A stretch of 64,000 bases of DNA from Conchocele bisecta (GCA_029237695.1 CM055273.1:55603968-55667967); one strand, 5' to 3'; shown: positions 1 through 9,999, counted from the stretch's first letter. Program-made: numbers and translations. The notes: a model not told the origin generated them from the sequence alone.

Positions 1-405
1 ATTATAGGAATGAACGGCCTTTTTGTTGAATTTATCGGGGATATAAACTTGGAAAAGTCGCGGGAATACTGGACGAAGGCCAGAAGGCCTCGTTCAGTAT
101 TCCCGCGACTTTTCCAAGTAGGTCTTCGTCCAGTATTCCCGCGACTTTTCCAAGTTTATATCCCCGATAAATTCAACAAAAAGGCCGTTCATTCCTTATC
201 ATTCCAGTATTTGAAATAAATTCATCAAGAAAATGTGTTTATTTTCCGTTTTCTTAAGAATTATTTTAACTGCGCCTCACGGTTACGGAAAGTAGTTCGG
301 CGTGGGAGTTTACTGGGATATATATTTTGGACAGAGACTTGCTACGGGCCAATCAAATGTTAGGGAATTGTGTAAATATTTTTGTGCTGGAATTATCTGT
401 TGTTA
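1..405 (+). mobile_element. Family A element, copy 1 (5' end cut by window)
   Basis: Bases 1-200 form a hairpin. 'GGAATGAACGGCCTTTTTG' and 'AAACTTGGAAAAGTCGCGGG' recur inverted around a centre near 90, and the right arm carries an extra ~45-base partial duplication (about 107-150). A ~200-bp unit follows (205-405), ending in 'TGCTGGAATTAT'. The same hairpin+unit pair recurs at 1488-1850 (inverted), 4373-4665 (hairpin cut) and 8033-8392 (inverted). There is no coding capacity, so it is a non-autonomous element. The 69-aa frame at 10-219 is a by-product of the palindrome. Confidence 0.75.
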
Positions 406-860
406 TTTGGTTAGATGACAATTTGGTAAACTCATTCTGAAGACGAAAGAAAATGAGAAGATAATACACGGCGGTATGGTATTTGCCCATATATTAGTGA
501 GATGCAGTGAGTGTCTTGTGTGTGCAAGTATCAGGCTGGAAGTTGTTTAGCCTTCTCAAAATGGCTGTGATAATGTAATAAATTCAGTATAATAAAAATT
601 GTGATGTGCTGTGATGGAACAGCTACCGGGGACCAATCCTGCGCCAAAGAGTTTGTAGGTCTTACTTATTATATACTTATTATATACTTAAGCTAGTCCA
701 CTTACCGTCGGGACAGGATGTCTGAGCGGGCGCTTCGTATCGTCCGGGACAGGGACGTCAGTTGATCATGTACATCGTCCAAGTGACCTATAACCCTACA
801 ATTATATGTATGGTGGTCAGTTAGGGAAATTTCATCTCATCCGATCTTCACTGCGTAGAA
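406..860. other. Unassigned non-coding stretch
   Basis: Apart from the family B fragment at 555-600 and a short direct repeat of 'TTATTATATACTTA' near 667-690, nothing is recognised here. There is no open frame of note. Confidence 0.5.
555..600 (+). repeat. Fragment of family B core
   Basis: The stretch from 'CAAAATGGCTGTGATAATG' to the TTCAGTATAATAAAAATT end matches half of the palindromic core of family B (6297-6370). Only one arm is present, so this is a remnant. Confidence 0.6.
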
Positions 861-869
861 TAACTTGTT

Positions 870-1050
870 CACCACCGCCTGCGCTAATCTTGCCAATATT
901 GGTCAATTTAGTTATTTCAAAATACTTGAATATTGTGCTCGAAAACAATAAACTTGATTGGCTGTGCCTGAGCTGTGGTACAGCTCAGGCACAGCCATTC
1001 AAACTGCTTCATTGCGAGTTGATTCTGTCAAGGTGTTGGACTATTGGCAA
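870..1050 (+). mobile_element. Family C hairpin element, copy 1
   Basis: The centre is a near-perfect palindrome at 960-996: 'GGCTGTGCCTGAGCTGT' followed by its inverse. The flanks, including 'CACCACCGCCTGCGCTAAT' and 'AATATTGTGCTCGAAA', recur around the related palindrome at 36500-36660. The 90-aa frame over it is an artefact. Confidence 0.6.
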
Positions 1051-1231
1051 GAATAGCGCCGGCAGTGGTGTAGCATGAATTGCACAAAGGTGAAAAACTT
1101 TCCATAAGTATGCTTATATCTACTGTCTATTCCCACAGGCACTTTGTGGTATGAACTACACAATTCTCATTAAATTAAATCATACCCAGTTTACACCGAT
1201 TTAAATATCACAAGGTACGACACTCGCCATT

Positions 1232-1400
1232 TTTCAAACCAACGGAAGTGGATGATTTACCTTGGGCCCGGCTCGCTAATTCAGTAAATGTAACGCGCAC
1301 GAAGGCCGGGACCCTGCTGGTCCCGGCCTTCATGCGCGTTACAATTACTGAATTAGAGAGCCGGGCCCAAGATACACTAGTACCAATTCCGTTGGTTGAA
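1232..1400. repeat. Long hairpin (~165 bp)
   Basis: The arms 'CTTGGGCCCGGCTCGCTAAT' (from ~1260) and its inverse (to ~1372) enclose a second inverted pair, 'GAAGGCCGGGACC' / 'GGTCCCGGCCTTC', around 1315. An outer pair 'AACCAACGGAA' / 'TTCCGTTGGTT' closes it. No second copy was seen in the window. Confidence 0.7.
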
Positions 1401-1487
1401 CAGATGGTGTAATGCTGCAACGTCAACTAGTCCACCTTATTGTCGCCCATTATGCCCATTATGCAGCATAGCATATTAACTGACCAA

Positions 1488-1850
1488 TAATTCCAGCACA
1501 AAGATATTTACACAATTCCCTAACATTTGATTGGTCCGTAGCAAGTCTCCGTCCAAAATTTATATCCCAGTAAACTCCCACGCTGAACTACTTTCCGTAA
1601 CCGTGAGGCGCAGTTAAAATAATTCTTAAGAAAACGGAAAATAAACACATTTTCTTGATGAATTTATTTCAAATGCTGGAATTATAAGGAATGAATGGCT
1701 TTTTTGTTGAATTTATCGGGGATATAAACTTGGAAAAGTCGCGGGAATACTGGACGAGGCCTTCCGGCCTTCGTCCAGTATTCCCGAGACTTTTCCAAGT
1801 TTATACCCCGATAAATTCCACAAAAAGGCCATTCATTCCTATAATATCTT
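1488..1850 (-). mobile_element. Family A element, copy 2
   Basis: This is the inverted order of copy 1: the ~200-bp unit (from 'AATTCCAGCACAAAG') comes first, then a full hairpin centred near 1765, ending 'CATTCATTCCTATA'. The unit differs from copy 1 at scattered bases only. No coding capacity. Confidence 0.8.
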
Positions 1851-1854
1851 TGTT

Positions 1855-2290
1855 TTATGGTATTAAGTTTACCAGGATCGACTTGGAAATGTAGGAATTC
1901 CTCGACGATCCTCCGAAGTCCCTTGCAATATTTTGCATAATAACATCGATATCAAAAGATACTCGCCTCTATTATTCTATATTTATCAGACGCGTTTCAT
2001 AGCCTTGCCCGATCAACTTGATGTCAACATTTATAATCTGGTATTCTCTATTTATCAGACTCATCTCGCAAACGGTAGGAATTCCTCGGCGGGCCTCGGA
2101 GCTCATACGCGTTACATAGCCTTGCCTGATAAACTTGATATAATCTGGTTTATATTATCCGGCTCTCAGGTTTATCAGGGAAAGCTTGTAAACGAGTCGG
2201 AATTTCTCGCCAACCTCGAAATTCCTATTCGTTTACAAGCTTTGCCTGATGAACTTGATATCAAAAGACATGGTATTCTCTATGTCACAT
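1855..2290. repeat. Cluster of degenerate family D hairpin modules
   Basis: Three to four decayed copies lie head to tail. Each keeps pieces of D: 'GTAGGAATTCCTCG', 'GCCTTGCCTGATAAACTTGA' or 'CTGGTATTCTCTAT'. The last (about 2150-2290) still folds, with arms around 'CTCGCCAACCTCGAAATTCC'. The 119-aa frame at 1933-2292 only reflects the repeated sequence. Confidence 0.6.
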
Positions 2291-2300
2291 GAGATGTACT

Positions 2301-2522
2301 CTGCGCCGGCGTAACATATTCACGTCGAAAAATGCACCGGTTTCCTGCCGAATTCCCATCAACTACATTCAGAACAAGATATGCCACTCAGCACTACTTA
2401 GAGCTATTGAATAAACTAATGTTATAATGCGTTTATGAAGTCTTTTCTGGATGTCGCTGTATTGGAATTCATCAGGAATCCGGCGCCTATTTCGATGTCA
2501 AACAGTTTACGCCGGCGCGAGG
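2301..2522. mobile_element. Family J element, copy 1
   Basis: It is bounded by inverted repeats 'TGCGCCGGCGTAA' and 'TTTACGCCGGCGCGA'. The inner sequence 'TTCACGTCGAAAAATGCACC' recurs exactly at the start of the second copy (61152-61380). About 220 bp, no coding frame; a MITE-like element of unknown superfamily. Confidence 0.65.
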
Positions 2523-2685
2523 TGTAGCCCCCTTGTTTGTGGCTTACCTGTTGTGCCCGCGGGCGGCTGAGCTGGCCCCTATCGTCCGCCCCGCCCACGC
2601 CAGTATAGCCGTGCCGATATACAACCACGCTGTGTATACGTCTTCCATGTCGTTTGTGGCAGCGCCCTACAAATACAGACACATA

Positions 2686-2779
2686 ATTGAGACACGCCAT
2701 GCGATTTTGTACCTAAGAACATGTGCGATATTGTATGTAAACAAGATTTACAAAATTTACAACATTCTCCGTAAGATTT
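2686..2779 (+). mobile_element. Family K left arm, interrupted by a G core hairpin
   Basis: From 'GAGACACGCCATGCGATTTT' through 'ACATGTGCGAT' and 'TTTACAAAATTTACAACAT' this matches the outer arm of K (compare 4868, 45310, 14505). The right arm is absent; a family G internal hairpin follows directly. Confidence 0.6.
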
Positions 2780-2850
2780 GATTTACATTTATTGAGCATA
2801 GGCTGCATATGCAGCCTATGCTCAATAAATGTAAATCCAATCTTATAGCA
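2779..2850. repeat. Family G core hairpin, solitary
   Basis: 'GATTTACATTTATTGAGC' with its inverse surrounds the central 'GGCTGCATATGCAGCC'. It equals the centre of complete G elements (42739, 61533), but both G ends are missing. Confidence 0.7.
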
Positions 2851-3185
2851 TCTTCATGATTGTCTAATGCTGCTTACACCGGCGTCACTGTATAACGCCA
2901 ACAGACAACACTACACATACGTATAGACTAAAATGACGACATTTCATAGCAAATGCGGACTCCATGCACATTAAACGGACAAAATATATTGTTCCCCAGT
3001 AAACACAACAGCCCATGGTTTTTCTCCTTAAATGGAAACGTCCATTCGACGTATTTTGTATATCCCAGTACATTACATTAGCCCCACGTGACGTCGCGCG
3101 ACGTAATATTTCATGAAAAAAAAAGGTGCATAATCACATCGCGAGTCTCATAATTATAGTAGAATAGTGAAAGAACCAGTATCAA

Positions 3186-3360
3186 CCACAGGTTGAAGTA
3201 ACGGACCGAGGTCTATAAATACATTAAATATGCCTAAAAGCATCAATAAATGAAAACAAAGAAGCTAAAAACAATTGTTTAGCTTTTATTTTTCATTTAT
3301 TGATGTTTTTAGGCATATTTAATGTATTTATAGACCTCGGTCCGTTACTTCAACCTGTGG
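3186..3360. mobile_element. Family AA MITE with 6-bp target duplication
   Basis: This 175-bp element has ~75-bp terminal inverted repeats starting 'CCACAGGTTGAAGTAACGG'. It is flanked by identical 'TATCAA' at 3180-3185 and 3361-3366, a clean 6-bp target-site duplication. The centre holds a small hairpin, 'AAGCTAAAAACAATTGTTTAGCTT'-like. A diverged copy is at 27316-27543. No transposase is encoded and the superfamily is not assigned. Confidence 0.85.
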
Positions 3361-3614
3361 TATCAACGACACTGAGCACATATCGTGGTATACCCTATGC
3401 AATCCGATACTAGAAACAAGAACATCCGTGTTTCTAGCTGTTCGTTACTTTTATTAGCGTGACTTAATTGGAACCACTTTCTTGAAAATAATACAAACAG
3501 GAAATAAGTCAAGTTTGTGAATAATGGCCATCCATGGAAAGAGAGAGAGCCTTTGTTCACAGGTTAATTTATGTAGTAATTGATTAATTGGGAAAACAAA
3601 TGCGTGGCTGCTAT

Positions 3615-3940
3615 ATAGAGAATAGTAGGTTGGTGCAAGGCTCTGGAAACGGTAATCTCAGGAAACGGGATGGGCGAGGCTCGCCCATCCCGTTTCCGTG
3701 CCGCGCCAGATATTTTTCCCATTCACGGCACTAACCTACTATTCTATTTATCCCGTCAACATTACACCTAGCTTTAAAATGCAAAAAGATAACCCCAGCC
3801 GCATCCTCAAAATCGGAGAATCGACTAGTATGACAACCGCACATATTCATACGCAGTGATTAGGTCGTATTGACAGGATATCAACAATATTTCACGGCAC
3901 CGTGTTTCACGGCACATACGCACTGTGTTGACGGGATAAA
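3615..3940 (+). mobile_element. Family E element, copy 1 (long E2)
   Basis: Module E1 (3615-3746) begins ATAGAGAATAG and ends with 'CACTAACCTACTATTCTA'. Its left arm is rearranged: a piece 'CAAGGCTCTGGAAACGG' replaces the usual 'CCGTGAATGGG'. Module E2 (3747-3940) starts 'TTTATCCCGTCAACA' and ends 'TGTTGACGGGATAAA'. It carries two 'TTTCACGGCAC' motifs. No coding frame. Confidence 0.8.
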
Positions 3941-4140
3941 GACATCTACTTGTTATTCGGAGGTGGCCTTTAGCACAGGTTCGACTGAAATTTTTTGTCA
4001 GTAATTTTGGTTGAAATTTCTTTCGGCAAACGCCTGCGTCAGTTTGGTCTGAAACCAATTGTTTGATAATATATTACCGCCCGATCACGATCAAAACAAC
4101 AGTGAGTAATATCCGCCATTTCGACCTGCTTTTCTTGCAT

Positions 4141-4325
4141 ACATGGTGGGTGGCAGGTGGGAACATGCGATGGGTAATTTAACGATCGGGGTTCATAAAA
4201 GATCCGTTCTGATTTTGGGATCCCCCGCCCCCAATGTAGCAGGTTAAATACGGGAACGAACCCGTTGGCCCGGGCTTAAATGACCTTAGCTGTTGATAGG
4301 CCGTTAAACACCAATAACTCAAATC
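4141..4325 (+). mobile_element. SINE-like retroposon T, internally deleted copy
   Basis: It shares 'GGGAACATGCGATGGGTAAT'-type sequence, 'TTAACGATCGGGGTTCAT' and the tail 'CCTTAGCTGTTGATAGGCCG' / 'TTAAACACCAATAA' with the fuller copy at 17601-17998. It lacks about 200 internal bases of that copy. The tail matches what I recall of molluscan SINE/LINE 3' ends; the exact family needs a database comparison. Confidence 0.6.
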
Positions 4326-4372
4326 AAATATTGCATACATGTACCTCTGCAACTAATGGAGCAATGTTTATT

Positions 4373-4665
4373 ATAGGAATGATTGGCCTTTTTGTGGAAT
4401 TTATCGGGGTATAAACTTGGAAAAGTCGCAGGAATACTGGACGAAGGCCGGAAATTAATTAATTCCTTATAATTCCAGCATTTGAAATAAATTCATCAAG
4501 AAAATGTGTTTATTTTCCGTTTTCTTAAGAAATATTTTAACTGCGCCTCCCGGTTACGGAAAGTGTTCGGCGTGGGAGTTTACTGGGATATAAATTTTGG
4601 ACAGAGACTTGCTACGGGCCAATCAAATGTTAGGGAATTGTGTAAATATTTTTGTGCTGGAATTA
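4373..4665 (+). mobile_element. Family A element, copy 3 (hairpin truncated)
   Basis: The left hairpin arm 'GGCCTTTTTGTGGAATTTAT' runs to the centre near 4452, then breaks into 'ATTAATTAATTCC'. The ~200-bp unit (4469-4665) is complete. Loss of one arm shows that the hairpin can be deleted at its centre. Confidence 0.75.
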
Positions 4666-4867
4666 TATATTGGTAGCTTCGCCGATTCAAGCATACTCTA
4701 GAGCTTTCTGAGAAATGTAGGAAATGTAGGTCATGGTGCCCTACGACATTATCCACCGTGAAACGCAGAGAAGCAGAGCAATGCAGGTCATGGTGCCCTA
4801 CGACATTATCCATCGTGGAAACACAGTTAAGCAGAGCAACGTCGTCAGTGCCAGCGTTCGTATCCGA

Positions 4868-5360
4868 GACACGCCATGTGATTTTGTACCTAAGAATATG
4901 TGGGTTTTTTCTTCATGAAACCTATTTACAGAAACTGTAATATGTGATATAATTGACGTCGAAAGTTGACGAAATGTTCATAGCAATTGCTGCTGTGAAC
5001 ATTTCATCAACTTTCGACGTTATTTACGGAAACTGTCGTTAATTTTGTAAATATTTTTCATGAGGTATCGCACATTTTCTTAACCCTATGAACCCGAAAG
5101 CCCGCTATATAGCGGTTTATGCAAACAGTGCAGATCCAGATGAGCCGGCTCGTAGCGAGCCGTCTCATCAGGATCTGCACTTTTTGAAAGTAATTTTCAA
5201 ATTTTCGAGAACAAAAAAATACCCCCTTTTCATAAATGGACTAGTTTGAAAACCATTTTGTGACGATTGGATTGGTCGCAAAATTAACATATCAAAATCC
5301 ATTCCAGTTACATACATGCAGGGGGAAGGGGTTAAGAACAAAATCGCATGGCGTGCCTAA
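4868..5360 (+). mobile_element. Family K palindromic element, split by L
   Basis: The left arm starts 'GAGACACGCCATGTGATTTT'. The inner stem is 'GACGTCGAAAGTTGACGAAA' with its inverse near 4998-5020. The right arm continues to 'CACATTTTCTTAA' (5083), is interrupted by family L, and resumes 'GAACAAAATCGCATGGCGTG' at 5336. Outside the insert it is ~240 bp and non-coding. Confidence 0.75.
5080..5335 (+). mobile_element. Family L piggyBac-like MITE inserted at TTAA
   Basis: TTAA occurs at both edges (5080-5083 and 5332-5335), splitting a recognisable K element. The ends read 'TTAACCCTATGAACCC' and 'AGGGGGAAGGGGTTAA', like the TTAA-CCC ends known for piggyBac elements. A hairpin lies at about 5127-5184 ('CAGTGCAGATCCAGATGAG' and inverse). 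No transposase. A second copy is at 24985-25230. Confidence 0.8.
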
Positions 5361-5807
5361 GTAATGCTCAATGCTAATTTCGTATTGCCACGATATTTCC
5401 CGTTGAGTGCATTGCACACTAATTAATTGTACAGGTGTAGCCATATTAGGTTTTATTATTGGCATCAAATCAATTTAAGATGGCCGCCATAAACGAGTGA
5501 TTGTCACGGATATTGCTAATTGCTCTTAGATAAACCAAACCAAATTACATGTTCATAGCATCGCTGTGTTTCGCCGATATTGATTTCCTGGAAACACACT
5601 AGTTCCCCGCCCCATCCATTCTCCGCCCATGCCCAAGGTCAATGTAAAATTACTTTCAAATGTGTTTCTTCATGTTCCTATATAACTTCTTTACTGTACT
5701 ACCAATTGTCTTGAAGCTTCATGTGCATGTTTATTATCATCCATCGTTTCATTCCCCACCGACACATGTTCTTTACATGCCCAATGTGAAGATCTGTACG
5801 TATTATT

Positions 5808-5875
5808 GGATTTACATTTATTGAGCATAGGCTGCATATGCAGCCTATGCTCAATCAATGTAAATCCAATAATTG
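5808..5875. repeat. Family G core hairpin, solitary
   Basis: 'ATTGGATTTACATTTATTGA' with its inverse around 'GGCTGCATATGCAGCC'. The outer G arms are absent, as at 2779. Confidence 0.7.
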
Positions 5876-5939
5876 AAAATGTACGCACGTTTATCCTGGC
5901 AAGGGGAAGCACCGTACTCGTGTGGAACGTCATTAAATC

Positions 5940-6031
5940 TTGACATCAAGGAAACACCTGTGATATTATGTTTTATGAGATGCTTGGTCATTTATTTAGG
6001 GTGTCCGGTTTAGAGAGGTTTCACTGCATAT
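5940..6031 (+). repeat. Family H extended element, 3' fragment
   Basis: 'AAGGAAACACCTGTGATATT' and 'GGTCATTTATTTAGGGTGTC' end in 'CGGTTTAGAGAGGTTTCACTG'. This is the interior plus terminal half-hairpin of extended H elements (compare 35838-36049). Confidence 0.6.
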
Positions 6032-6154
6032 TGATTTATCTCCCATTGTTGTCTGGCCATGCCTCTGCGGGCGTATATTGTGACCTTCGGCACTCTTGTT
6101 TCGGAATCAATATCGACGAAAGTAGACAATGCAATAACGGATAATACACCAGTA

Positions 6155-6455
6155 GCCGATTTCATCAACATTGCAAAGTATACTTATCTAGCAAAGTATA
6201 CTTTGAGGGAGTAATCATTGATTTTTCACAAAATGCATTATTTCATATAGAACTAAGCACTGCATATATTTGATGATTAAAAGTATGCAGAATTATTATA
6301 CTGAATTTATTACATTATCACAGCCAAAATGGCTGTGATAATGTAATAAATTCAGTATAATAAAAATTAATAAATTTATCCTTAAATTGAAATTTTCTCC
6401 CTCAAAGTATACTTTGCTAGATAAATATACTTTGCAATGTTGGTGAAATAGGCTA
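6155..6455. mobile_element. Family B palindromic MITE, copy 1
   Basis: The ends 'TAGCCGATTTCATCAACATT' and '...AATGTTGGTGAAATAGGCTA' are inverted repeats holding paired 'CAAAGTATACTT' motifs. The core at 6295-6365 is a near-perfect palindrome, 'TACATTATCACAGCCAAAAT' and inverse. Copies lie at 49157-49556 and 57915-58222. No coding capacity. Confidence 0.85.
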
Positions 6456-7130
6456 CAGACCCGGACTCAAATATACCGAAACGATTTAAAACGCAACAAG
6501 GAGACAAATGTATATGAATATAAATGAGATATGTATTCACCCATTACATACTTTGGCAACACATTTGAGTATGAGGGTAAATATCAATTCATTATTTGTC
6601 CAAAGAACCTATAATCGATACATCAACGTCACGTGGTACACTGCGGCCACATGGGATCACGTTGGAGTGTCCAATCACATGACTTCCTCCTTGTTAGGGC
6701 CCATTGCTACTGACCGTACGTCCGTCTGTTCGTTTATCTTTTTAAAAGTTTTCGTAAGAGTTTCTCAAATCACCTATATAAGTTATATTTGCCTTCAGCT
6801 AATATATTCTTATTGCACACATGCCTTACCTGTGTAACGATACATCCTTCAACATTAATACAATTACCGTCACTACTGATCGTACGTCCGTCCGTCTGTC
6901 TGTGTATTTGTCTTTTCAAATCACCTATAGTGTGTCGACAGACCAGATTCTCTAGTTGCGGTTTTAAATCGTTTCTGTATATAGTGTTACGCAAGAAGAT
7001 CAGAGCAGACTAGCCCTAGAAACCCCGCTGCCGATGACGTTGGATGCCACATATTACAATAGATAGCTGATTAAATTTCCAAAGATCAATGAATTGCCGA
7101 TAACAATAAAAATGACACACACGTCCAATT
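6456..7130. other. Unassigned stretch with short phased repeats
   Basis: No gene is recognised. Two passages share 'GTACGTCCGTCTG' / 'CAAATCACCTATA' wording (about 6710-6780 and 6875-6930), an imperfect direct repeat ~165 bp apart. This resembles the family BB motif of CTGTCCGTCTG-type text. Confidence 0.4.
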
Positions 7131-7135
7131 AGGAG

Positions 7136-7440
7136 CATATGTGAGTGTTACTGGAGAAATGGGATCCAAATCAAATAGCACACTTCTGTAGCCTGATAGC
7201 AATCTATATTTCTTGCTAGAATAATGACGCTTGTTTCATTGACGGAATGGCGAACAGTACATATCCTGACCAGACTATGCGGATGCACATGATGGTCTGG
7301 ATCTGCCCCATTTCTCTAGTCATGTTTGGAAAAAATATACTTGTGACAATTGCGACCGGTGTAGATCCAGATCAGCGCGCGCGGATGCGCTGGCTGATCT
7401 GGAGCTACACTGATCGCCATTCAGTCAGTGAACAACAAGC
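7136..7440. mobile_element. Family M palindromic MITE, copy 1
   Basis: It starts like 'ATATGTGAGTGTTACTGGAG'. It includes 'CTTGTTTCATTGACGGAATG', a GATCAG-type core near 7260-7310, and a second core at 7362-7412 ('GTAGATCCAGATCAGCGC' and inverse). The doubled core suggests recombination between two M copies. Confidence 0.65.
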
Positions 7441-7446
7441 ATTATA

Positions 7447-7634
7447 CCCGTAAATGTATCTTATTTTGATGAGTTTCTTGGCCATTTATCTCAGATGTTA
7501 ATGTATGTTCATCATGCTTGCAAAGCACGCAAACACGTATAAGAATGTCATATGTCTGGTTTACAGTGGAACATCTATAAACCGGACACCCTGGGATCTC
7601 CCAGGGTGTCCGGTTTAGAGAGGTTTCACTGTAG
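7447..7634 (+). mobile_element. Family H extended element with terminal hairpin
   Basis: The interior 'GATGAGTTTCTTGGCCATTT' leads to the full H hairpin 7567-7633, 'ATAAACCGGACACCCTGGGA' and inverse, ending 'AGAGAGGTTTCACTGTA'. Confidence 0.7.
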
Positions 7635-8032
7635 TTAGGCTGGTCATAAATTCCATTTGTCCCTTCTCTTCCAGTCACAATTCGGAGCATCTGTGTCTTC
7701 GTGGAATACATTGCCTTAATGAATTGCAAGATAAATACGCGGGCGAACAATTCGCGATGGTTTTCTACAACACGTTTTATGGCAAAGAACTTTAAAACTG
7801 CGAATTAGAGCATATTTAAATTGAATTTAACGTTCCCATGGTGGTAATGCCTCGTCCGTAAAACATATGTATTTCACAGAGTCATCGGAATTCAGTTGGA
7901 CCACATGTTGGACATATTTTATTTTTATAGAAGTATTGAATTGTTGGAGGTTTTATACTTTAACACATGTTGGACATATTTTATTGTTACGGATGTGTTT
8001 AATTGTTACCTAGAATTGTCTCGAAATATGTA

Positions 8033-8392
8033 ATAATTCCAGCACAAAAATATTTACACAATTCCCTAACATTTGATTGGCCCGTAGCAAGTATCTGTCC
8101 AAAATTTATATCCCAGTAAACTCCCACGCCGAACTACTTTCCGTAACCGTCAGGCGCAGTTAAAATAATTCTTAATAAAACGGAAAATAAACACATTTTC
8201 TTGATGAATTTAATTCAAATGCTGGAATTATAAGGAATGAATGGCCTTTTTGTTGAATTTATCGGGGATATAAACTTGGAAAAGTCGCGGGAATACTGGA
8301 CGAGGCCTTCCGGCCTTCGTCCAGTATTCCCGCGACTTTTCCAAGTTTATACCCCGATAAATTCCACAAAAAGGCCATTCATTCCTATAGTA
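8033..8392 (-). mobile_element. Family A element, copy 4
   Basis: The unit (8033-8226) is followed by an intact hairpin (8227-8392) centred near 8308. It is very close to copy 2 (1488-1850). The 87-aa frame at 8237-8500 is the hairpin. Confidence 0.8.
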
Positions 8393-8723
8393 GCTTCACG
8401 TTTTCCGCTTTATAGGCAACAGGTTGCACTATATCGCTACACGACGCTACACAGTAAAAATGTGCGTAATAGCATTTACACTTCGAGCACTAAAATATAG
8501 AAAGAAACCTGCATGGCGTTGACGTTAATACTTCGCTATATTGTTATTGAGAGACATTTCTACAATATGACACAACTATATTACCATAAAGTGTGTAAGA
8601 GCAAATTCTTGGGTCACTCTCCACGAAGTAGAAAGTAAACACTTATGTAATGCAGTGTAATGCAATGTAATTAGAGGAATGTACTTAGAACTAAATATAT
8701 AGATGTGACAAAGAAATGTGGAA

Positions 8724-9064
8724 ATAGAGAATAGTAGGTTAGTGCCGTGAATGGGAAAACATATCTGGCAAGGCTTGGGAAACGGGATGGGCGAGGCTTT
8801 GCCGAGCCCCTCCCGTTTCCGTGCAGCGCCAGATATTTTTTCCCATTCACGGCACTAACCTACTATTATATTTATCCCGTCAACACTACAAATAGCTTTA
8901 AAATGCCAAAAAAGATAACCCCAGCCACATCCTCAAAATCTAGAATCGACTAGTATGACAACCGCACATATTCATACGCAGTGATTAGCTCGTATTGACA
9001 GGATATCAAACATGTTTCATGGCACCATGTTTCACGGCACATACGCACTGTGTTGACGGGATAA
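8724..9064 (+). mobile_element. Family E element, copy 2 (long E2)
   Basis: E1 (8724-8870) has the standard arms 'GAATGGGAAAACATATCTGG' and 'CCAGATATTTTTTCCCATTC' around 'GGGATGGGCGAGGC'. E2 (8871-9064) is the long form containing 'AACCCCAGCCACATCCTCAA' and the paired 'CACGGCAC' motifs. A truncated M element abuts it. Confidence 0.85.
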
Positions 9065-9186
9065 AATGTGATTTGTCACCAAAGTAGCTTCAGATCAGAT
9101 AGTACATTCCTATATAGCCCGATAGCGGTCTATTTTTCATTGCTTGATTGAAGCATGAGGTGTGTTTCATTGATGGATTGGCGACC
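9065..9186 (+). repeat. Family M fragment next to E
   Basis: 'AGCCCGATAGCGGTCTATTT' and 'GTGTTTCATTGATGGATTGG' match the outer arm of M. It ends in an H-like scrap, 'CGGTTTACAGAGGTTCCATT'. Confidence 0.5.
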
Positions 9187-9344
9187 ACCGGTTTACAGAG
9201 GTTCCATTGTAATAAAGTTGCAATTCGATGAGCGATAGCTAATGTCAGATACCAGACTAACAAACGATATCTGCGTAACCCGGGTCTGATGTCTATGTGC
9301 CATTTCTGCTATATCACCGTTCCCTTAGGGAGATACCTGTCAAG

Positions 9345-9590
9345 TATCGCCAATAAATGTGGCTGTGACTGGAGAAATGGGCTCATGGGATTTGTGACCA
9401 GTGTAGATCAAATGATACCATCCCATACCCTGATAAGGACATGTGATGTTTATTAGAAATAAGACGGGTCTTCCACGGACTGAATGGCGAACAGTGCATA
9501 CCCAGATCAGACTGCGCTGCATCCGCGCAGTCTGATCTGGGGATACACTGGTCGCATAACTCATAAGGCCCAAATTTCCAGTCACAACTA
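9345..9590. mobile_element. Family M MITE, copy 2
   Basis: It begins 'GTGGCTGTGACTGGAGAAAT' with a core at 9482-9552, 'ATGGCGAACAGTGCATACCC' and inverse. It ends 'CCCAAATTTCCAGTCACAAC'. A closely related copy, sharing the following 'TACTTTATTTTCTTATGGAA', is at 12190-12425. Confidence 0.7.
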
Positions 9591-9731
9591 CTTTATTTTC
9601 TTATGGAATTTGTCTTTTGAAACCATTTGGAGCGATTTAATTAATTGCGGTATTTCTGATTCTATCAAACGCCTTGCATTTGCGTTATGGGAAAACACAA
9701 AATTATTTAAAGATGCATGCCTAATCAGTAG

Positions 9732-9907
9732 GCACACAGTGTTCTTTATAGGAATTAAATAAGTGTATAATTGTGTTACTATTCCATCGGTTCTAAAATT
9801 ACGAGTGCCTGCTATACAGCACTAATCATTTAGTAATATTTATTTTATTGATAGTGACTCGAGGTGGTATCAGGCTATTTTCATATGCAAATGAGGCATG
9901 ATATTTT
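9732..9907 (-). mobile_element. Family P element, first part (split by N)
   Basis: Reverse of P: 'GTTCTTTATAGGAATTAAAT', then 'TCATATGCAAATGAGGCATG'. P resumes at 11573 with 'TATACTAATTAAATGCGTCG', exactly where an uninterrupted P (25310, 59155) continues. Confidence 0.8.
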
Positions 9908-9954
9908 TAGCTCACCTGAGCGAAGCTCATGTGAGCTATTGTTACCGCAATGTG

Positions 9955-9962
9955 TCCGTCGT

Positions 9963-9997
<35 letters not shown>

Positions 9998-9999
9998 CG
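9955..9999 (+). repeat. (GTC)n microsatellite
   Basis: A run of about a dozen GTC units preceded by 'GTCCGTCGTCCGTCG'. It lies at the usual place just inside the 5' end of N-type elements as I recall them. Confidence 0.85.

Noticed and set aside
1208..1426. 72-aa minus-strand frame
   Set aside because: Lies entirely on the long hairpin at 1232-1400, so both strands read similar text.
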